From positions 1,566,599 through 1,630,598 of the forward strand of contig JAGTXX020000012.1 in NCBI GenBank assembly GCA_019044685.2: a stretch of DNA of 64,000 nt, read 5' to 3'. The notes beneath the pieces were generated by a model. That model was not told the origin of the DNA, did no database searches, and saw only the letters and a list, made by a program, of their open reading frames with translations. The position numbers and the translations under genes were made by a program. Positions 1-11,568 of this stretch are shown piece by piece. The first letter of the stretch is position 1; each line of letters begins with the position of its first letter. The stretch is from Nannochloris sp. 'desiccata' (Eukaryota; Chlorophyta; Trebouxiophyceae; Chlorellales; Chlorellaceae).

Positions 1-1856
1 ACTGAAGTAGTAGCCCAATCGACAGCTGAAGAGTCGTCTCTACCACCTTGTTGGACTGTTAAAGGCGCAATAACACGTTTTGTAATAATTCGCGTCGTTT
101 TCGTTGATTTTGCTGCTCTCTTTATCTCTATTCCCTCTTCGTCACCACCACCACCACCGCCACCACCACTTCTAGTGTGGTTGTTCCATGAGACTGCAAC
201 TTGTATATACAAATGCCTTTGTGCAGCAGCAGCAGGTGTCGTTTCTAATAATATGGATACAGAATGATGTGTATCTGGTGGATTCGATAGAAAACTCCAC
301 GTATTTCTATTCGAAGTAAAACGACGAGGCACAGGAGCAGTCCACCCCTGAGCTACAATTTTACCCGCTGCTGTCAACGGTGCTACAGGACCTAGGGCTG
401 TGACGACTTTTAAACCCAAGCTACATCGTATTTCTATTGTGCATGAAGTTCCAATGCTTCTGATTAAAGTTTCTTGTAAATTTGCAGCCATTGAAGAGCC
501 AATTGCAGCGTGCGGGAGGACCAGCCCACCAGTGTTCCCAGCAAGCATGCCGAAACCACCACTCGAACCACCAGCAGCTTCTGATAATGCCAACACATCA
601 ACTACAATGCCATTGTCGACTGCCTGCTGTGCTATCGTATTGATGTAATCTTCTGCAGCTTCCTTACGAGCTTCAGAATCGTCTCTGTTGAAGTTGAGAG
701 AAGAAGAGAGGCCTCGTGGGGCTGCAGATACGATAATCAACTGTGCAGCGATATGCATCAGACTCTCACTATCTGAAATATCACTACCGTTGCCTCTATT
801 CATTCCTTGACTCTCTGGGACAGCGGATCCTCCTCCTCCTTCTCCGACACTACTCTCTGTATTGCCAAGTTTATTTTGAACTAGCAATGTTGTTGCATCG
901 ACAAGAGCATGCATTCTATGTAATCCAAGCTTCTGATGTGAAGAATGTTGGTGTTGGTATTGGTTTTGATGTCGAAGAGAATCTACAGCACATCGCAATT
1001 GCTCTCTACACTGACCCAACGGCGCTACATGAAGAAATTTTGCGCATAAACATTGTGCAGTAGTAGCACTATGGGCATTTGTAGAAGAAAAGTCCACGTG
1101 TTCCTTTACACGTTTTATTCCGTTTAAAGATGTCAAATAAGGAACGAGGACGTCGAAATGAGCCGCTGCAGCTGTTCCTGCTGTCGAAGAAGAAAACCGA
1201 CAGACTGATGCAACTGAGCCAAACGCTATTAAAGCGAGTTGTGTATTGGCAGGAGTACTATCTAGAGCTTGGCTAATAGCTGCTTTAATTCTATCTAAAT
1301 GATCTGGAGGAGATGCAAGGTCCACAGCTATGATACGAATCAATTGGTTCTGGTGCTGCGCTTGCTCAGGACTGTAACTGCCATTGCCATTACTGTTATT
1401 GTTCCCGTAGTCCCCTTCTCTTTGTGTCTCTAGATTTTCTATAAAATCTATAGCTTCACCCATTTCAGCGATTAGTTCGTTAGGCGGGTTTGAATTACCA
1501 CAAAATGGACATATCCATTCATTGGTAGCAGGGTTTATTTTAGCTAGGCTACATGCAAAAGCTTCACAGTGTAGGCAGGCGGGAGGGGCGCCCTCGTTAG
1601 AAGGAAGTTTGCTGCCAGGTGGAGGCTCTGGACTTAGTATTGCACCGAATGGAATAATGGCAGCACGTCCTGAGTTTAGGGGAGCAGCCTGTAAGGAGAC
1701 TCGACAACGAGAAAGATGTATTAGAAGTACTATCCGAAGCATAGTGTGATCGACAATTTATTCAGAATTAAGTTGATACTGCACGTTTTGTGTTAAGATC
1801 CTTACCTCTGCTGTTATGCAGAGCAAATGCGCTAATCTATTATCTGTACGTGACAT
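1..1856 (-). CDS. Sec23/Sec24-family COPII coat protein, Sec23-like (5' part, runs off the left edge)
   Basis: An open frame on the minus strand runs from 1742 to the window edge without a stop. Near its N-terminus is a Sec23-type zinc finger: CLHC, then about 20 residues later CPFCG, preceded by a segment matching the start of Sec23 (IIPFGAILSP). A Sec23/24 trunk-like region follows (IRIIAVDLASPP, LALIAFGS, LIIVSAAPRGL, VVDVLALSEAAGG), then a beta-sandwich-like part. COPII inner-coat subunits act at ER exit sites, and Sec23 is the Sar1 GAP. Two starts are possible: ATG at 1742, or a 17-codon exon 1 (1806-1856) joined over a GTAAGG...TTACAG intron (1689-1805) in phase 0. I prefer the spliced form because 5' introns are common here. 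Asn- and Gly-rich loops and a divergent core suggest a diverged Sec23 paralogue. The C-terminal gelsolin region lies outside the window. Confidence 0.75.
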
Positions 1857-2226
1857 CGTTCTGATCACCCTGGCTGTTTCAGGCTTTGGTTTCTTTGGAA
1901 AAGTGGAATCCAATCTTTAAAAGATTGTTTCAGAAAAGTAAGCAGATCATCTTGGCGCTCCTTCCTTAAATTCTGAAATATATTGTGTTAAACAATAACA
2001 AAAAGAAAATCCAAGTCCAGCTTCTCAGAATCATTGAATGCATCAAAAATATACTGAACATCCTGTCAGTGGGCAAGGTTTGGGCTATTGAGGACTATAA
2101 ACTCCATGGCTTTCGCTTTAATTTTGCGTAAATGTAAATTCACATAAATTGCTGAACCTGTCCCTACATTCCTCAGCTGTTTAAAATCAAATGGAGACTT
2201 TGATCATATAATTTGAAACTTTCAAC
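1857..2226. promoter_or_regulatory. Divergent intergenic region between the Sec23-like gene and TAF2
   Basis: About 370 AT-rich bases between two genes transcribed away from each other, so both promoters must lie here. I see no long reading frame, repeat or RNA gene, and no motif specific enough to name. Confidence 0.4.
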
Positions 2227-5200
2227 ATGGAAGAATTGCCGACCGTAAGGTCGCAAATAATTTCATTGCGCATAGATTCTGCATCTCGAAGCATATATGG
2301 GTAAGTTTTATGAACTAAACGTGCCTTTGTATCATTATATAGGAATATTTTACCCATCAAAGAGTTAATTCGCTTTGCAACAAGTATTAATCCATTCTCA
2401 TCGCGGTTTCCCGCCCACCCATTGATTCAGTTGGACTGAAATCACGGCTGAAGTCAAGCAGGATGCAACCGAGATATGGTTGCACGCTTTTGAACTTGGC
2501 GTTTCTGCTGTTCACGTCGACGCCAGTCCCTCAACTTTCTCTCTACGTCCTATTGAAGTAGAAGATCGTCTCACCTCTCTAGTTGCATCCCCAGATGATA
2601 CTGATACACATCAGCTTAATCAAGTAGCAGGGGATGTAGCACGTCAGCAATATGAACATACCTTGCAAGCATCTTTAACCCCAGAGCTCCAGATCAAACT
2701 GCCTGTTGCTGCACCTATTGCTGCTGGGGCGAGTCAAGGAGGAGATGTAGAAATGGTTGATGCGGAGGCTAATAGACCTGGTGCACGTATAATTAAAATC
2801 AAAGTAGAATATGAAAATTCGAATCCAACCTCAGGCATTCATTTTTGCAACGACTACGCCTTGACAGATAATGAAATAAGAAAAGCAAGTGCATGGGTTC
2901 CTTGTGTCGATCTACCTTCTGAAACAGTCGATTTCCAGCTTCAATTGACTGTACCAGCAAGGAGTATGGCTGTAGGGCCTGGGCACTTAGTTAAACAGAC
3001 CTGGGCAGATAAAGAGCAGCGGTGGAAGACCTTTCATTATAGGGTTATATTTGGATGTGCTCCTTGTGATTTAGGGTTTGCTGTGGGACCGTTCACTGCT
3101 GTACCTGGAACACCTGGAGAATTACCGGCTGTAGCACTAGAGGCATTACCACCACCACCACCACCTGCTGCTGATGGAATAGCACCACCTGGAGAGGAGG
3201 GAACAGCGACAGCAATTGTTGATGTTGCTCCTTGCTCCACGCCTTCTAGTTACACTGGACCACCTCTAATAACGCATTTTGTACCACCTACATCTGCTTC
3301 AAAACGTAAATTAACAAGCAACAACAGCAAACTGTATGCACTGCCAACTGCAGCAGCAGCAGCAGCTGATGGAAGCGGCAATGCCAACGAAGGAGGAGAT
3401 ATCAACCACACATCGATGTTTTTTGGTCTCCCTTTTGCTTTATATTGCGAAATACTTGGTTCCAAATTCCCATTTTCTTCACTTCAACAAATTTTCCTAC
3501 CTCCAGAAGCAACACGCGTCGATTGTGCTGTCTTTCAAGGGGTGCACATGTTCTCAACTGATTCAATTATTCAGCCGCAGAGTGTAGAGCAATCTCAAGC
3601 AGCCCGGTGTGCCATTGCTGGTGCTATAGCAAAACAATGGTTTGGTCATTTCATCAGACCTGCTACTATAGATGATGCATGGCTAGTAGAAGGTCTCGCT
3701 GGATGGCTCGAAGATCAATTCGTTAAAAAATATTTAGGTAAAACCGAAGTTCTGTATCGACGGTGGGAGCGGCGACAAACAGTTGCTGCTGCCGATAATG
3801 GCGATGCTCCTCCTTTAGCGTTTAGACTGAGCTCACAGACTGCTGCTCCAGTAGTTAATTCTCCTTGGGGTCCTTTGTTTGGTACAGAAAGGTTAGATAC
3901 TTCTCCTTTTAGGACAATGAAGGCGACAGCGATTGTGGCAATGGCGGAGCGTCGTGCCGGTGACGATTTGTTCCGAAAACACGTAGAATCTTTAATAAGA
4001 GCTGCATGGGCTGATCCTAAAGCTCGATCAATAGATGCAATTTCATTCTTAACTGAATTAGGTCGCGCTGGTGATTTTAAGAAAGAAATCAGCGCCTTTG
4101 TTGAAAAATGGATTTATGGTCGTGGTGCCCCTCAATTGACCCTGGGCTATCAGTTTTATAGAAGGGGGTGCTATCTAGAAGTAGGTATACATCAAACAGG
4201 CAGTGCACCTGCGAAATTTGCAGCAGATACTGCGGAGGTAGCTGCCCAAAAGGATGGTATTGGTACCGGCATTATTAAGATAGCTGTCCGGGAAGGTTCT
4301 GGAGCGACAATAGACCATCCTGTGCACGTAGGTGGTGAATCTGTTATTTTAGCAGAGGTCAAAGTCAACCCAGAAGTTAAAAAAGTCGCGTTAAAACGTG
4401 GTAGAAAAAGAAAAGAGGAAGAAGAACAACTCGCAGCAGCTCAAAAGGCAGCTGAGAATGCAATGCATCCAGTTCAATGGGTACGAATCGACCCAGGTAG
4501 TGAATGGCTCTGTACAACACGTGTTTTTCAAACTGAACGCACACTACGTAATCAATTATTCGATTCAAAGGACGTCGTAGCACAAATTGAAGCTATACGA
4601 GGCTTGGCTGAGCTCCATGTAAGTAATGTCTCTCATGAAGCTTTAGATCTGCTTCAAGACGCGTTAGCTAACACCCATCGCGGTCAAACTGTCCATTTAC
4701 ATTGTCGTGTGCGTATGGAAGCAGCCAAAGCATTGGCAAACTTACGCTGCGATGGTGATTACCCACTGGGTCTGCCAGTTTTATTAAATTTTTATAAGAA
4801 ACGCTACTGGGATTTGGCAAAAGAGGGAACTGAAGAAGAAGATACGGTCAAATCAACCACATTTACCGATGTAGGTGAATACTTGGTCGCTCAATCTGTG
4901 GTAAAAGCTATTTCCTTTATTACAAAATCCCCGCAATGGAGAGCAGCAGGCAATTATGAAACAATGAGTGATCTGTTACAAGCAGTTTTGTTCCTCCGTT
5001 CGTGTTGTGAAGATTTCAACAGCGCCTGGGGTGTATACGACGACAGCGGATTATTAGCTGCATTATGCTGTGCACTAGGTGATGTGCGTGTTCCTTTGTC
5101 TCTAAATGAAGATATGGATGAAAATTTAGTAGAGACTGTTATGAAACAATTGAAAAGACGATTGGCTGGGGATCTTGTTGCGCCAAGTCCTGGAAATTGT

Positions 5201-5840
5201 GTGGGTATAGCGTGTTTATATGCTATGGTTGCTGTGATTTTGCATAGAAAAAAGGATGTGGGGAAGGCATATGTAGATGCAGTGCAGAGAGTACTGGTGA
5301 AGCATTGTAGTAATAGTGGGAATATTTCAATGGTGTTGAAAATTGCAGCCCATAAAGCCTTGGCACGGTTTTTAGCTGGAAGGAAAGGGTGGGCTACTGC
5401 TTTAGAGTTTGCATTGCAGTGTACAGAACATGCTGAGCAAAAAATACGGGAAAATAGTTGCTATTATTCTGTGCTTGCAAGAGTAGTTTGGGAAGAAGTT
5501 GCTTCGTTAGCCCCTGCTGCCGCTGCCGCTGGTCAGCCTGTACCTCAATCTATTCTCCTTGTTGCAGCTGACCTTTTGCGAGTATGCTCAGATTCCAGGT
5601 TGCAGCATTTAGCTTTTGTTACCTTGCGTAGATTACAGCAGCAGCCACCTAGTATGTATGTACCAAGAGATGATTTGCAGCTTCTCTTCCCAGAGGAGTT
5701 GATGCCTGCAGCACCTGTGCCGACCGTATCTGTACTTCCAGCACCCTCAGAAGTACACGAAGCAGCAGAGCCTGTGGCTATGCAGGTGAAATTAAGATTT
5801 GATGGTGGTCCAGCAGCACCTTCGGCTGTTACCACCACCA

Positions 5841-5872
<32 letters not shown>

Positions 5873-6460
5873 GTGGCGGCAATGCCCAAGATGAAGTTTA
5901 AACTTGGTGGTGGTGGTGGTGGTGGTGCAGCTGGTGGTGGTGGTGGGAGTGGTCCAATGATGTCCGGAGGTGCTGGCGGAACAACCATTCTGAGCGATGG
6001 GCGAGCTCCACTTGGTGGTTTTGTCGGTGGTGCTGTGGATCAGGTAGTGGCGGGGAGCGGTTCCGGTGGTGCTGGTGTTGAAGGGAAAGTTTCTTCACCT
6101 GCGAGAGAAGAGGAAGATCTTGAGGAGGGAGAAATGGAGCCTGGAATTAATGAAGCAGCACTAGCACAGGCGAAAGAATTCCCTGCGTTTCACCCTCTCC
6201 CTGCTGAATTTGTTGGCTCTGTCGCCCCTTCTCCTGCTGCCGGCGCTGGTACAGTTCAAGCAGCAGTGTCACCAGCAAGTGGTGCTCAACCGAAACCAAT
6301 CAAACTAGGGTTAAAATTAGGGGCGCCCCCACCAGCACCCTCATCTGCAGCCACAGATGCTGCTCCGCAAGCTGAACCAGAGAAGGCTTCTTCTCCTGCA
6401 GCAGCTCCAAAGCCAGCAAAAATCAAATTAGTAGGCGCAAAATTCTCTCGACTAGAATAA
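2227..6460 (+). CDS. TAF2: TFIID subunit TAF2
   Basis: Two exons: 2227-2300 and 2431-6460, with a GTAAGT...TTCAG intron (2301-2430), giving 1,367 aa. Exon 1 encodes a start (MEELPTVRS) and a strand ending SIYG that continues into WTEITAEVKQ, the expected N-terminus of an M1-aminopeptidase-like fold. The core shows AWVPCVD and, later, an M1-like segment (AKQWFGHFIRPATIDDAWL) in which the HExxH zinc motif is absent, as is usual for TAF2, which is not a peptidase. HEAT-like helices follow. The last ~250 residues are low complexity: poly-Ala from GCT triplets (about 5840-5870), poly-Gly (about 5906-5945), then Lys/Leu repeats KIKLGLKLG-like up to KFSRLE. TAF2 helps TFIID contact Initiator DNA at core promoters in the nucleus. 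The low-complexity tail is probably disordered. Confidence 0.93.
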
Positions 6461-6602
6461 TAGTAGTATTTACGACTTGACACGAAATGATCTATGAAGT
6501 GCCACTGTAATGTGCTGATAGGTATTACATGAAATAGACAGTACGGGTAGTACATAAATAAAATAAATTAAAGTTAATAATCCAGAAAGGCTTTTAGCCA
6601 CT

Positions 6603-8228
6603 CTACGTCACAGGCAGCACGTCGTTCAGTTTATTCAGTAACAAATTATTAAACGTTGCTCTTATATTTCCATCACTAAAATGTCGATTATCAGGTGTTG
6701 CATCAGCCCGAGCCGCTGTCAATTCTTGGAAATCAACTATTCCATCAACACCAGTCCCCATTGCATCCACCAATTTATTAGATATTTCATTCATTATTTG
6801 GGTTCGGATGGGAGTGCGACAATTCCATTTCAGAGCCATTTTTTCTTTTTCAAAATGGGTCCATGCAGTCGATCTCCACAGAAATTTTGTACGGGAACCA
6901 CTCGGAAACTGTTCACGCAACATCATCAGCATGTGGCGCAGAAGAACTGTATATAAAGGTGGATCGAGAGGTGTTGCAAAATGAAGTCCAAAATTAAAGA
7001 CGACGGCATCGGGAAAAGTGTGAGAAGGTACACCGGGGTGTTTTTTCATCGCTGCTTTTAAATACGTAGTCCATTCTGGCACCTTAAACGTCACATTCGA
7101 TGCTGCGGCGATAGAATTGTCTTCTTCATTGATTAGAGGGAAGCGAGTATTCTTATAACCGCCAACAGGGAAACTGTCCGGATAGAAAACAAATGAAAAA
7201 GTTAGATTTAAAGAAGGGCAGTGGTAGAGTTGCATGCCATCGCGTTTCCATTGTTCTTCCATGCGTTTGCCATCGTATCTATTTATCAATACATGCACAG
7301 GAGACTCATTTTTTGTATTAGGACCATGACCACCACCACATTTTTCTTTAAATACTGTTTCTAACATTTCATCAAAAGCATGCTCAGATAAAGAGTCTCC
7401 TATGATATAAATCCACTTATTTCGTAGATTAATAGTAGGAAATACGCGTAATTTTTTCCCGTTGAAAGGCAGCCAAATGAAAGGACCTTTTAATAAACTA
7501 TTTTCTAAAAGGGCCGTTGCGTCTTTAGGCACTAAAGCTTTATCAACCCAACGGCCAGACCCTAGAAACGTAATTTCCCGAGTCGTAATAATCTCGTCCT
7601 TTCTTAGCTGCTGAACAAAAAATTCTAGTCTTTTGATTTGGCTGATAGGCTGCTGTGTATGATTCACATTGCAAAAAGCGTACGCAAAACACGATTGCCA
7701 TCTCATTGAAATATCAGCTGTATATGACCCTTCATCTATAAGTGAGAAAGCCACTAGATAGGTACCATTGCGTAGATCGTATACAGCAGGCCGTAGCAAA
7801 GATGGGCCTTGGATGACAACACTAATTGCATCACCGCCTGTGCCCAGCGGTTTGCCAGTAGAATCAAAAGTATCTAGACGCCAGGTAACGAGCTGGCCCG
7901 GAACGACAACCTTCTCAAACTGGGATAATGTGGTTCGTTGAGGGTCAGCAGGGGTAGGGTTGTTTAGAAAATAACTAGACTCCATCCAACAGTAGTTCCA
8001 GGCGTGCTCCATGCTGTAGTGGGAATTTAAAAATTGTAGCAAGTAAGCTCCTTTATGCGTGCTGCTACCAGCAGTATATGTAGGGCTGCTGTTAAGGAGG
8101 ACAGTAGCAACGCTGTTGCTATTTCTGGAGACATGAGAGGTCAGTAATACAGCGGCAAGGATGAGGGCAGTTAAGATGAAACCCAACCACCCAGAAGGGA
8201 GGGTTTGGGCACGTGATACGTCTCGCAT
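6603..8228 (-). CDS. NXPE/PC-esterase-like type II membrane protein
   Basis: 541 aa from the ATG at 8228; the frame is open a little further upstream but without an earlier ATG. A short cytosolic N-terminus is followed by one membrane helix (about residues 15-32, LGFILTALILAAVLLTSHV), a type II signal anchor. Then comes a filamin/Ig-like stretch (about 100-200, ending near cysteines in CFAYAFCNVNHT), and a C-terminal SGNH-like domain with a GDS motif (IYIIGDSLSEHAFDE, about residue 290) and a C-terminal D..H element (DNRHFSDG). GDS plus DxxH is the signature of the PC-esterase/TBL/NXPE group, whose characterised members act on glycans in the secretory pathway. Several N-glycosylation sequons (NSS, NGT, NHT, NLT, NVT) fit a lumenal domain. 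The substrate is unknown. Converges with TAF2 over about 140 bp. Confidence 0.7.
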   Translation of the reverse strand: MRDVSRAQTLPSGWLGFILTALILAAVLLTSHVSRNSNSVATVLLNSSPTYTAGSSTHKGAYLLQFLNSHYSMEHAWNYCWMESSYFLNNPTPADPQRTTLSQFEKVVVPGQLVTWRLDTFDSTGKPLGTGGDAISVVIQGPSLLRPAVYDLRNGTYLVAFSLIDEGSYTADISMRWQSCFAYAFCNVNHTQQPISQIKRLEFFVQQLRKDEIITTREITFLGSGRWVDKALVPKDATALLENSLLKGPFIWLPFNGKKLRVFPTINLRNKWIYIIGDSLSEHAFDEMLETVFKEKCGGGHGPNTKNESPVHVLINRYDGKRMEEQWKRDGMQLYHCPSLNLTFSFVFYPDSFPVGGYKNTRFPLINEEDNSIAAASNVTFKVPEWTTYLKAAMKKHPGVPSHTFPDAVVFNFGLHFATPLDPPLYTVLLRHMLMMLREQFPSGSRTKFLWRSTAWTHFEKEKMALKWNCRTPIRTQIMNEISNKLVDAMGTGVDGIVDFQELTAARADATPDNRHFSDGNIRATFNNLLLNKLNDVLPVT

Positions 8229-8962
8229 TCTAAATACTGTATTTCTTTGTATGAAATTCAAGGGCAAAAATGATCATCTTCACAAAATTGATAAAAACGA
8301 TCGATTTGAAGTTCTGAAACCTAACTGGTACAAAAAATATCGCTTGTATATAAATAGTAGTCCCCAAAATAAGTAGTTAGCAATATAGTTCAGTTAAATG
8401 TTTCTTCATTAAGCAAACTTAATGCTCTATAAAGCTGGTTCTTTTCCCTTTCTCCCCCAAAAAATTCATAACCGCCGCCGCTGCCGTCATGGAGGGGTGA
8501 GGACGTGGCCAAGCTGACTTTGATAGGGCTGCAAGCAATAAAATTTTACATATGACATAGTAAACTGCCAGATTAGCCGCACGTTGGCTCTGGTATTGCC
8601 GTGCAACCTGGCTAAATGTCTCTTAACAGCTGAGGCGCTAAGGCCACCGACGTCCGTACAACTACAGAGTCTTTGAGCAACCCACAGAGTCTCTCGGACT
8701 CTTCCCATCCCTCCCTAATAAAATTTTCAAGAACAGCTAGGAGCTTCGAAGCGAAACTTAAGCTTCTATATGAAAAAAAATAGCCCTGTTTGGGGGGGCC
8801 CCCATCGCCGATGGCATCGGCCCCCCCATCAAATTCGGTCTAGCTTCGAATCAGATTGGAAAGATAGCCCGTGCCGGCAGCAGGCACCCAATCTCTACAA
8901 AGCCCTCCGGAACAGTGGTCTCGGCCCTCAAACCTTTGTAATATTTTATTTAGGGGACCAAC
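8229..8962. other. Intergenic region / 5' leader with a GC-rich inverted repeat
   Basis: About 730 bp between divergent genes. No protein-coding frame looks real. It holds the promoters of both neighbours and the inverted repeat annotated separately at 8792-8827. Confidence 0.4.
8792..8827. repeat. GC-rich inverted repeat (hairpin)
   Basis: Arms of nine bases, GGGGGGGCC (8792-8800) and GGCCCCCCC (8819-8827), are exact reverse complements. A second 7-bp inverted repeat (GCCGATG / CATCGGC around a single G, about 8807-8821) overlaps the right arm. It lies about 135 bp before the ATG of the next gene, so it could fold in a 5' leader or be a DNA element. Function unknown. Confidence 0.6.
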
Positions 8963-9783
8963 ATGACAAGTCTGCTTAAGCGCCTTTCGCTTAACCTTGA
9001 GCGCAAGGTGACAAATTCTTCGATGGACGAATCAGCCAACCCATCTCGCGGTTTGGCTGCTAGCCACTCATTTAACGATTTCTCAATGCATACGCAGCAA
9101 GACAGTAAGTTTAAACCGTGTCGGAGAGCATTTAGAGCTCACTGCGGAAACTTATTCTTTGGCACCTGCCAAAATCCTAGTTGGAGTAAAGGCTAAAGTC
9201 CCTACTACCCTTCCCTTTTCAGTTGATGACCATCATGAGACTCACATGTCTACTACCCAACCCATAGACATGCGTGAACCGGCGGCCAAGGCCCCTGTCC
9301 GAACTTCGCCTTTTACAGTAGGATCAGCTCCAGCAGGTAAGCTACTATATGTCCCATTCTCTCATCTCGGTACCCGTCTTTAACTTAATATCCCATGTTC
9401 TATAGGTATGGCACCCATCTCGACGTCGAGCGCGTTGAAAATTCCACGCAACTCTGTTGCAAGCATTCTCTTGCCCAGCCATTCCACTGGAGGAACCCCA
9501 AGGTCCTCGCTTGAACTGAGCTGGAACTCGCTGCCTACGCCTCGCCACAGCATGAGTGATGAACCCAGTTCACCCAAGTCTCCAAAGTCTCCTACTACCC
9601 CTGGAGGCAGGCGCCGCAAGTAAGTTGATTATTTCCAACCGCTTCCGCTGCTGTTATCTTTCACCTGCCCGCAGTTATTCGAATTCACTTTTTGCTATTA
9701 ATTGTTCACTGTGTAGGTCTCAAAAGATCCATGGAATGGATTACTATGAGTTCTGTGAGCTTGTCAGGGCTGGAAGCTTGTAA
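8963..9783 (+). CDS. Ser/Pro-rich small protein of unknown function, four exons
   Basis: I do not recognise this gene. Four exons join in phase with canonical sites: 8963-9104, 9223-9336, 9406-9619, 9717-9783, giving 178 aa. No other reading of the region gives a continuous product. The protein begins MTSLLKRLSLNLERK and has a long Ser/Pro/Thr-rich middle with several SP/TP sites (PKSPKSPTTPGG), then a basic patch RRRK. It ends in a more ordered-looking tail, KIHGMDYYEFCELVRAG, encoded by the last small exon. The SP/TP clusters are possible proline-directed kinase sites. No transmembrane helix or clear targeting peptide. A short C-terminal interaction motif is possible, but this is inference. 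Confidence 0.65.
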
Positions 9784-11568
9784 AGACAGCCTTTAAGCCC
9801 AATGACGCCCCTTCACCTATTTTCAATTCCGCAAAGCACGTGGGGTGTTTCGCACTTTTAAATTCCCCTTTGGTCACTCTCCCCTTGTTTCCCCGCCACT
9901 CTCACTCGCTAAATACGATTAGAATTAAAGAAATTAATTGAGAATAAACAGCTGTTGTTCGCTGCTGCATTTTTGTATTGCACTGCTCTCGCTTTTACTC
10001 CAAGATGAAAGCTCGTCTCTTCTTTTTCTTCTTCTTCTTCTCTTTTGTATGAGAATACCACTCAGTGTGTGCGTCGCTTTTGATTTTCCTTAGTTTTTTT
10101 CCCCGCCAGCAACGCAAAAGCTTGCTTTCTTTCATTTTCCCGCACTTCAATGAATATTGTACTCTACCCTACGTACGCCTCCCCTTCTTCATCAATTTAT
10201 TGCGTGTATATTTCTGTGGCTAAAAAGTACTGCCTAGTGGCATTCTTCATCTTTCTTTTTCCGATGATTTGTAGCCTCTTTCTAAGCCACATTTATTGTA
10301 TTGTATTGAAGTTTTGGTTTATTTCTCTCTAACTTCAACTTCTGTTTTTTTTTTCCTTACGGTTAGAAAGGTCTCCCGCTGCAGTTCCTTCATTTTCTTT
10401 TCTCAGTTTTCTTCTTTTGAAGTGACAGAGAAGTTATGTCCAATGCAGTGGGAGCAGTATTAACCAGCCAAATCCAAATTTTGATTATACTAAAAAGCGA
10501 GGGCCCTTTATTATTCCCCTAAATAGCTTGTTTATAGCGCCTTTCTGAGAGCGCTTTGATTGTTCATTTGTTTGGATACTAACCATAGCACCAACTACGT
10601 ATATAGCAACAACAGCTTCAGTCCAATTCTGTGCCCCTTCTGTTGCTCTGTCTGTATGTTTTTGTTTGTGTTTTATTGGCTACAAGCAACCTATTTTACC
10701 GCAACCTACACCCCCTCCACAATTTCGATAGAAACTAAACTAATTTCTCACTGGAAAAAAAATAAAATATCACCGAAGCATTTCGCACACTGTAGAGCCT
10801 GCTGCCTTTTTTTTTTTATTCAAAAGGTTGTGTAGTGCTGTGCATTCAATGCTTTCTCATCTTCCCCTGGCATCTGTTCTTTTAGTATCCCCAAGAAACG
10901 AAGAAGAGTACTTTACAAAATTTTACAAGTTTCAAGGTGTGCCGTGCCGCCTTTTGGTTTTTCCTTTTTTCCGTCTTATTCGAAAAAAGCACCAAGTATA
11001 GCACCATGCGATGATGATGCGATCTATTCTACACCAACTGCTCCCTCTTCATTACCCTATACAATGAGCTGCTGTTGACGACAGCTGCAGCTAACGATGA
11101 AGAGGCGTCGTGTACCCTGATTTAAAAGAGTTCATAATAAATATTGAACAACAATTTTTCCCCCTTTGTTTGCCCCCTTTGTTTCTTTGTTTATTACACT
11201 CGACGTCTTGTCTATGTCCTTTCCTTGCTGAAATTAAAGCAGGAAATTTAGCAAGTAAAAGTCGAGCTGATAGGTACTTCCTCTTACCTTTCATTTTATA
11301 AGTTTCACTTGCCCCCTCCCCTGTTCTTACCCTACCACGACTAAAGCACTTCTTCTCTGTAAAGGAGCATAAATATGGTTTTTAGTCTTGTTCTTTGCGA
11401 TATATATACATGCATACTCGATAATCTGCTTGCCCTGTGACTGTTCTGTCGCTCAGTTTTCTAAGAAAAAACTATGTTGCGTCAGTTTCATATTAGTGTT
11501 CTGTTGCCTTTTGAGTTTCTGTTTGTTCATTTATGTAAAGAATAGTTAAACATAGCGACCGTAAATTA
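9784..11568. other. Long gene-free region, pyrimidine-rich
   Basis: About 1.8 kb with no credible protein gene, in a region where gaps are usually under 400 bp. The plus strand has many C/T tracts (for example around 10017-10045, 10345-10410, 10800-10820). It may be a long 3' UTR of the preceding gene, a non-coding RNA, or the tail of the convergent IPP isomerase gene. I cannot decide between them. Confidence 0.35.

Noticed and set aside
3250..3465. 71-codon antisense frame within TAF2
   Set aside because: Shadow of the coding strand; no independent evidence.
5545..5988. Poly-Pro/Ala antisense frame over the TAF2 tail
   Set aside because: Produced by GCT and GGT triplet repeats of the sense strand.
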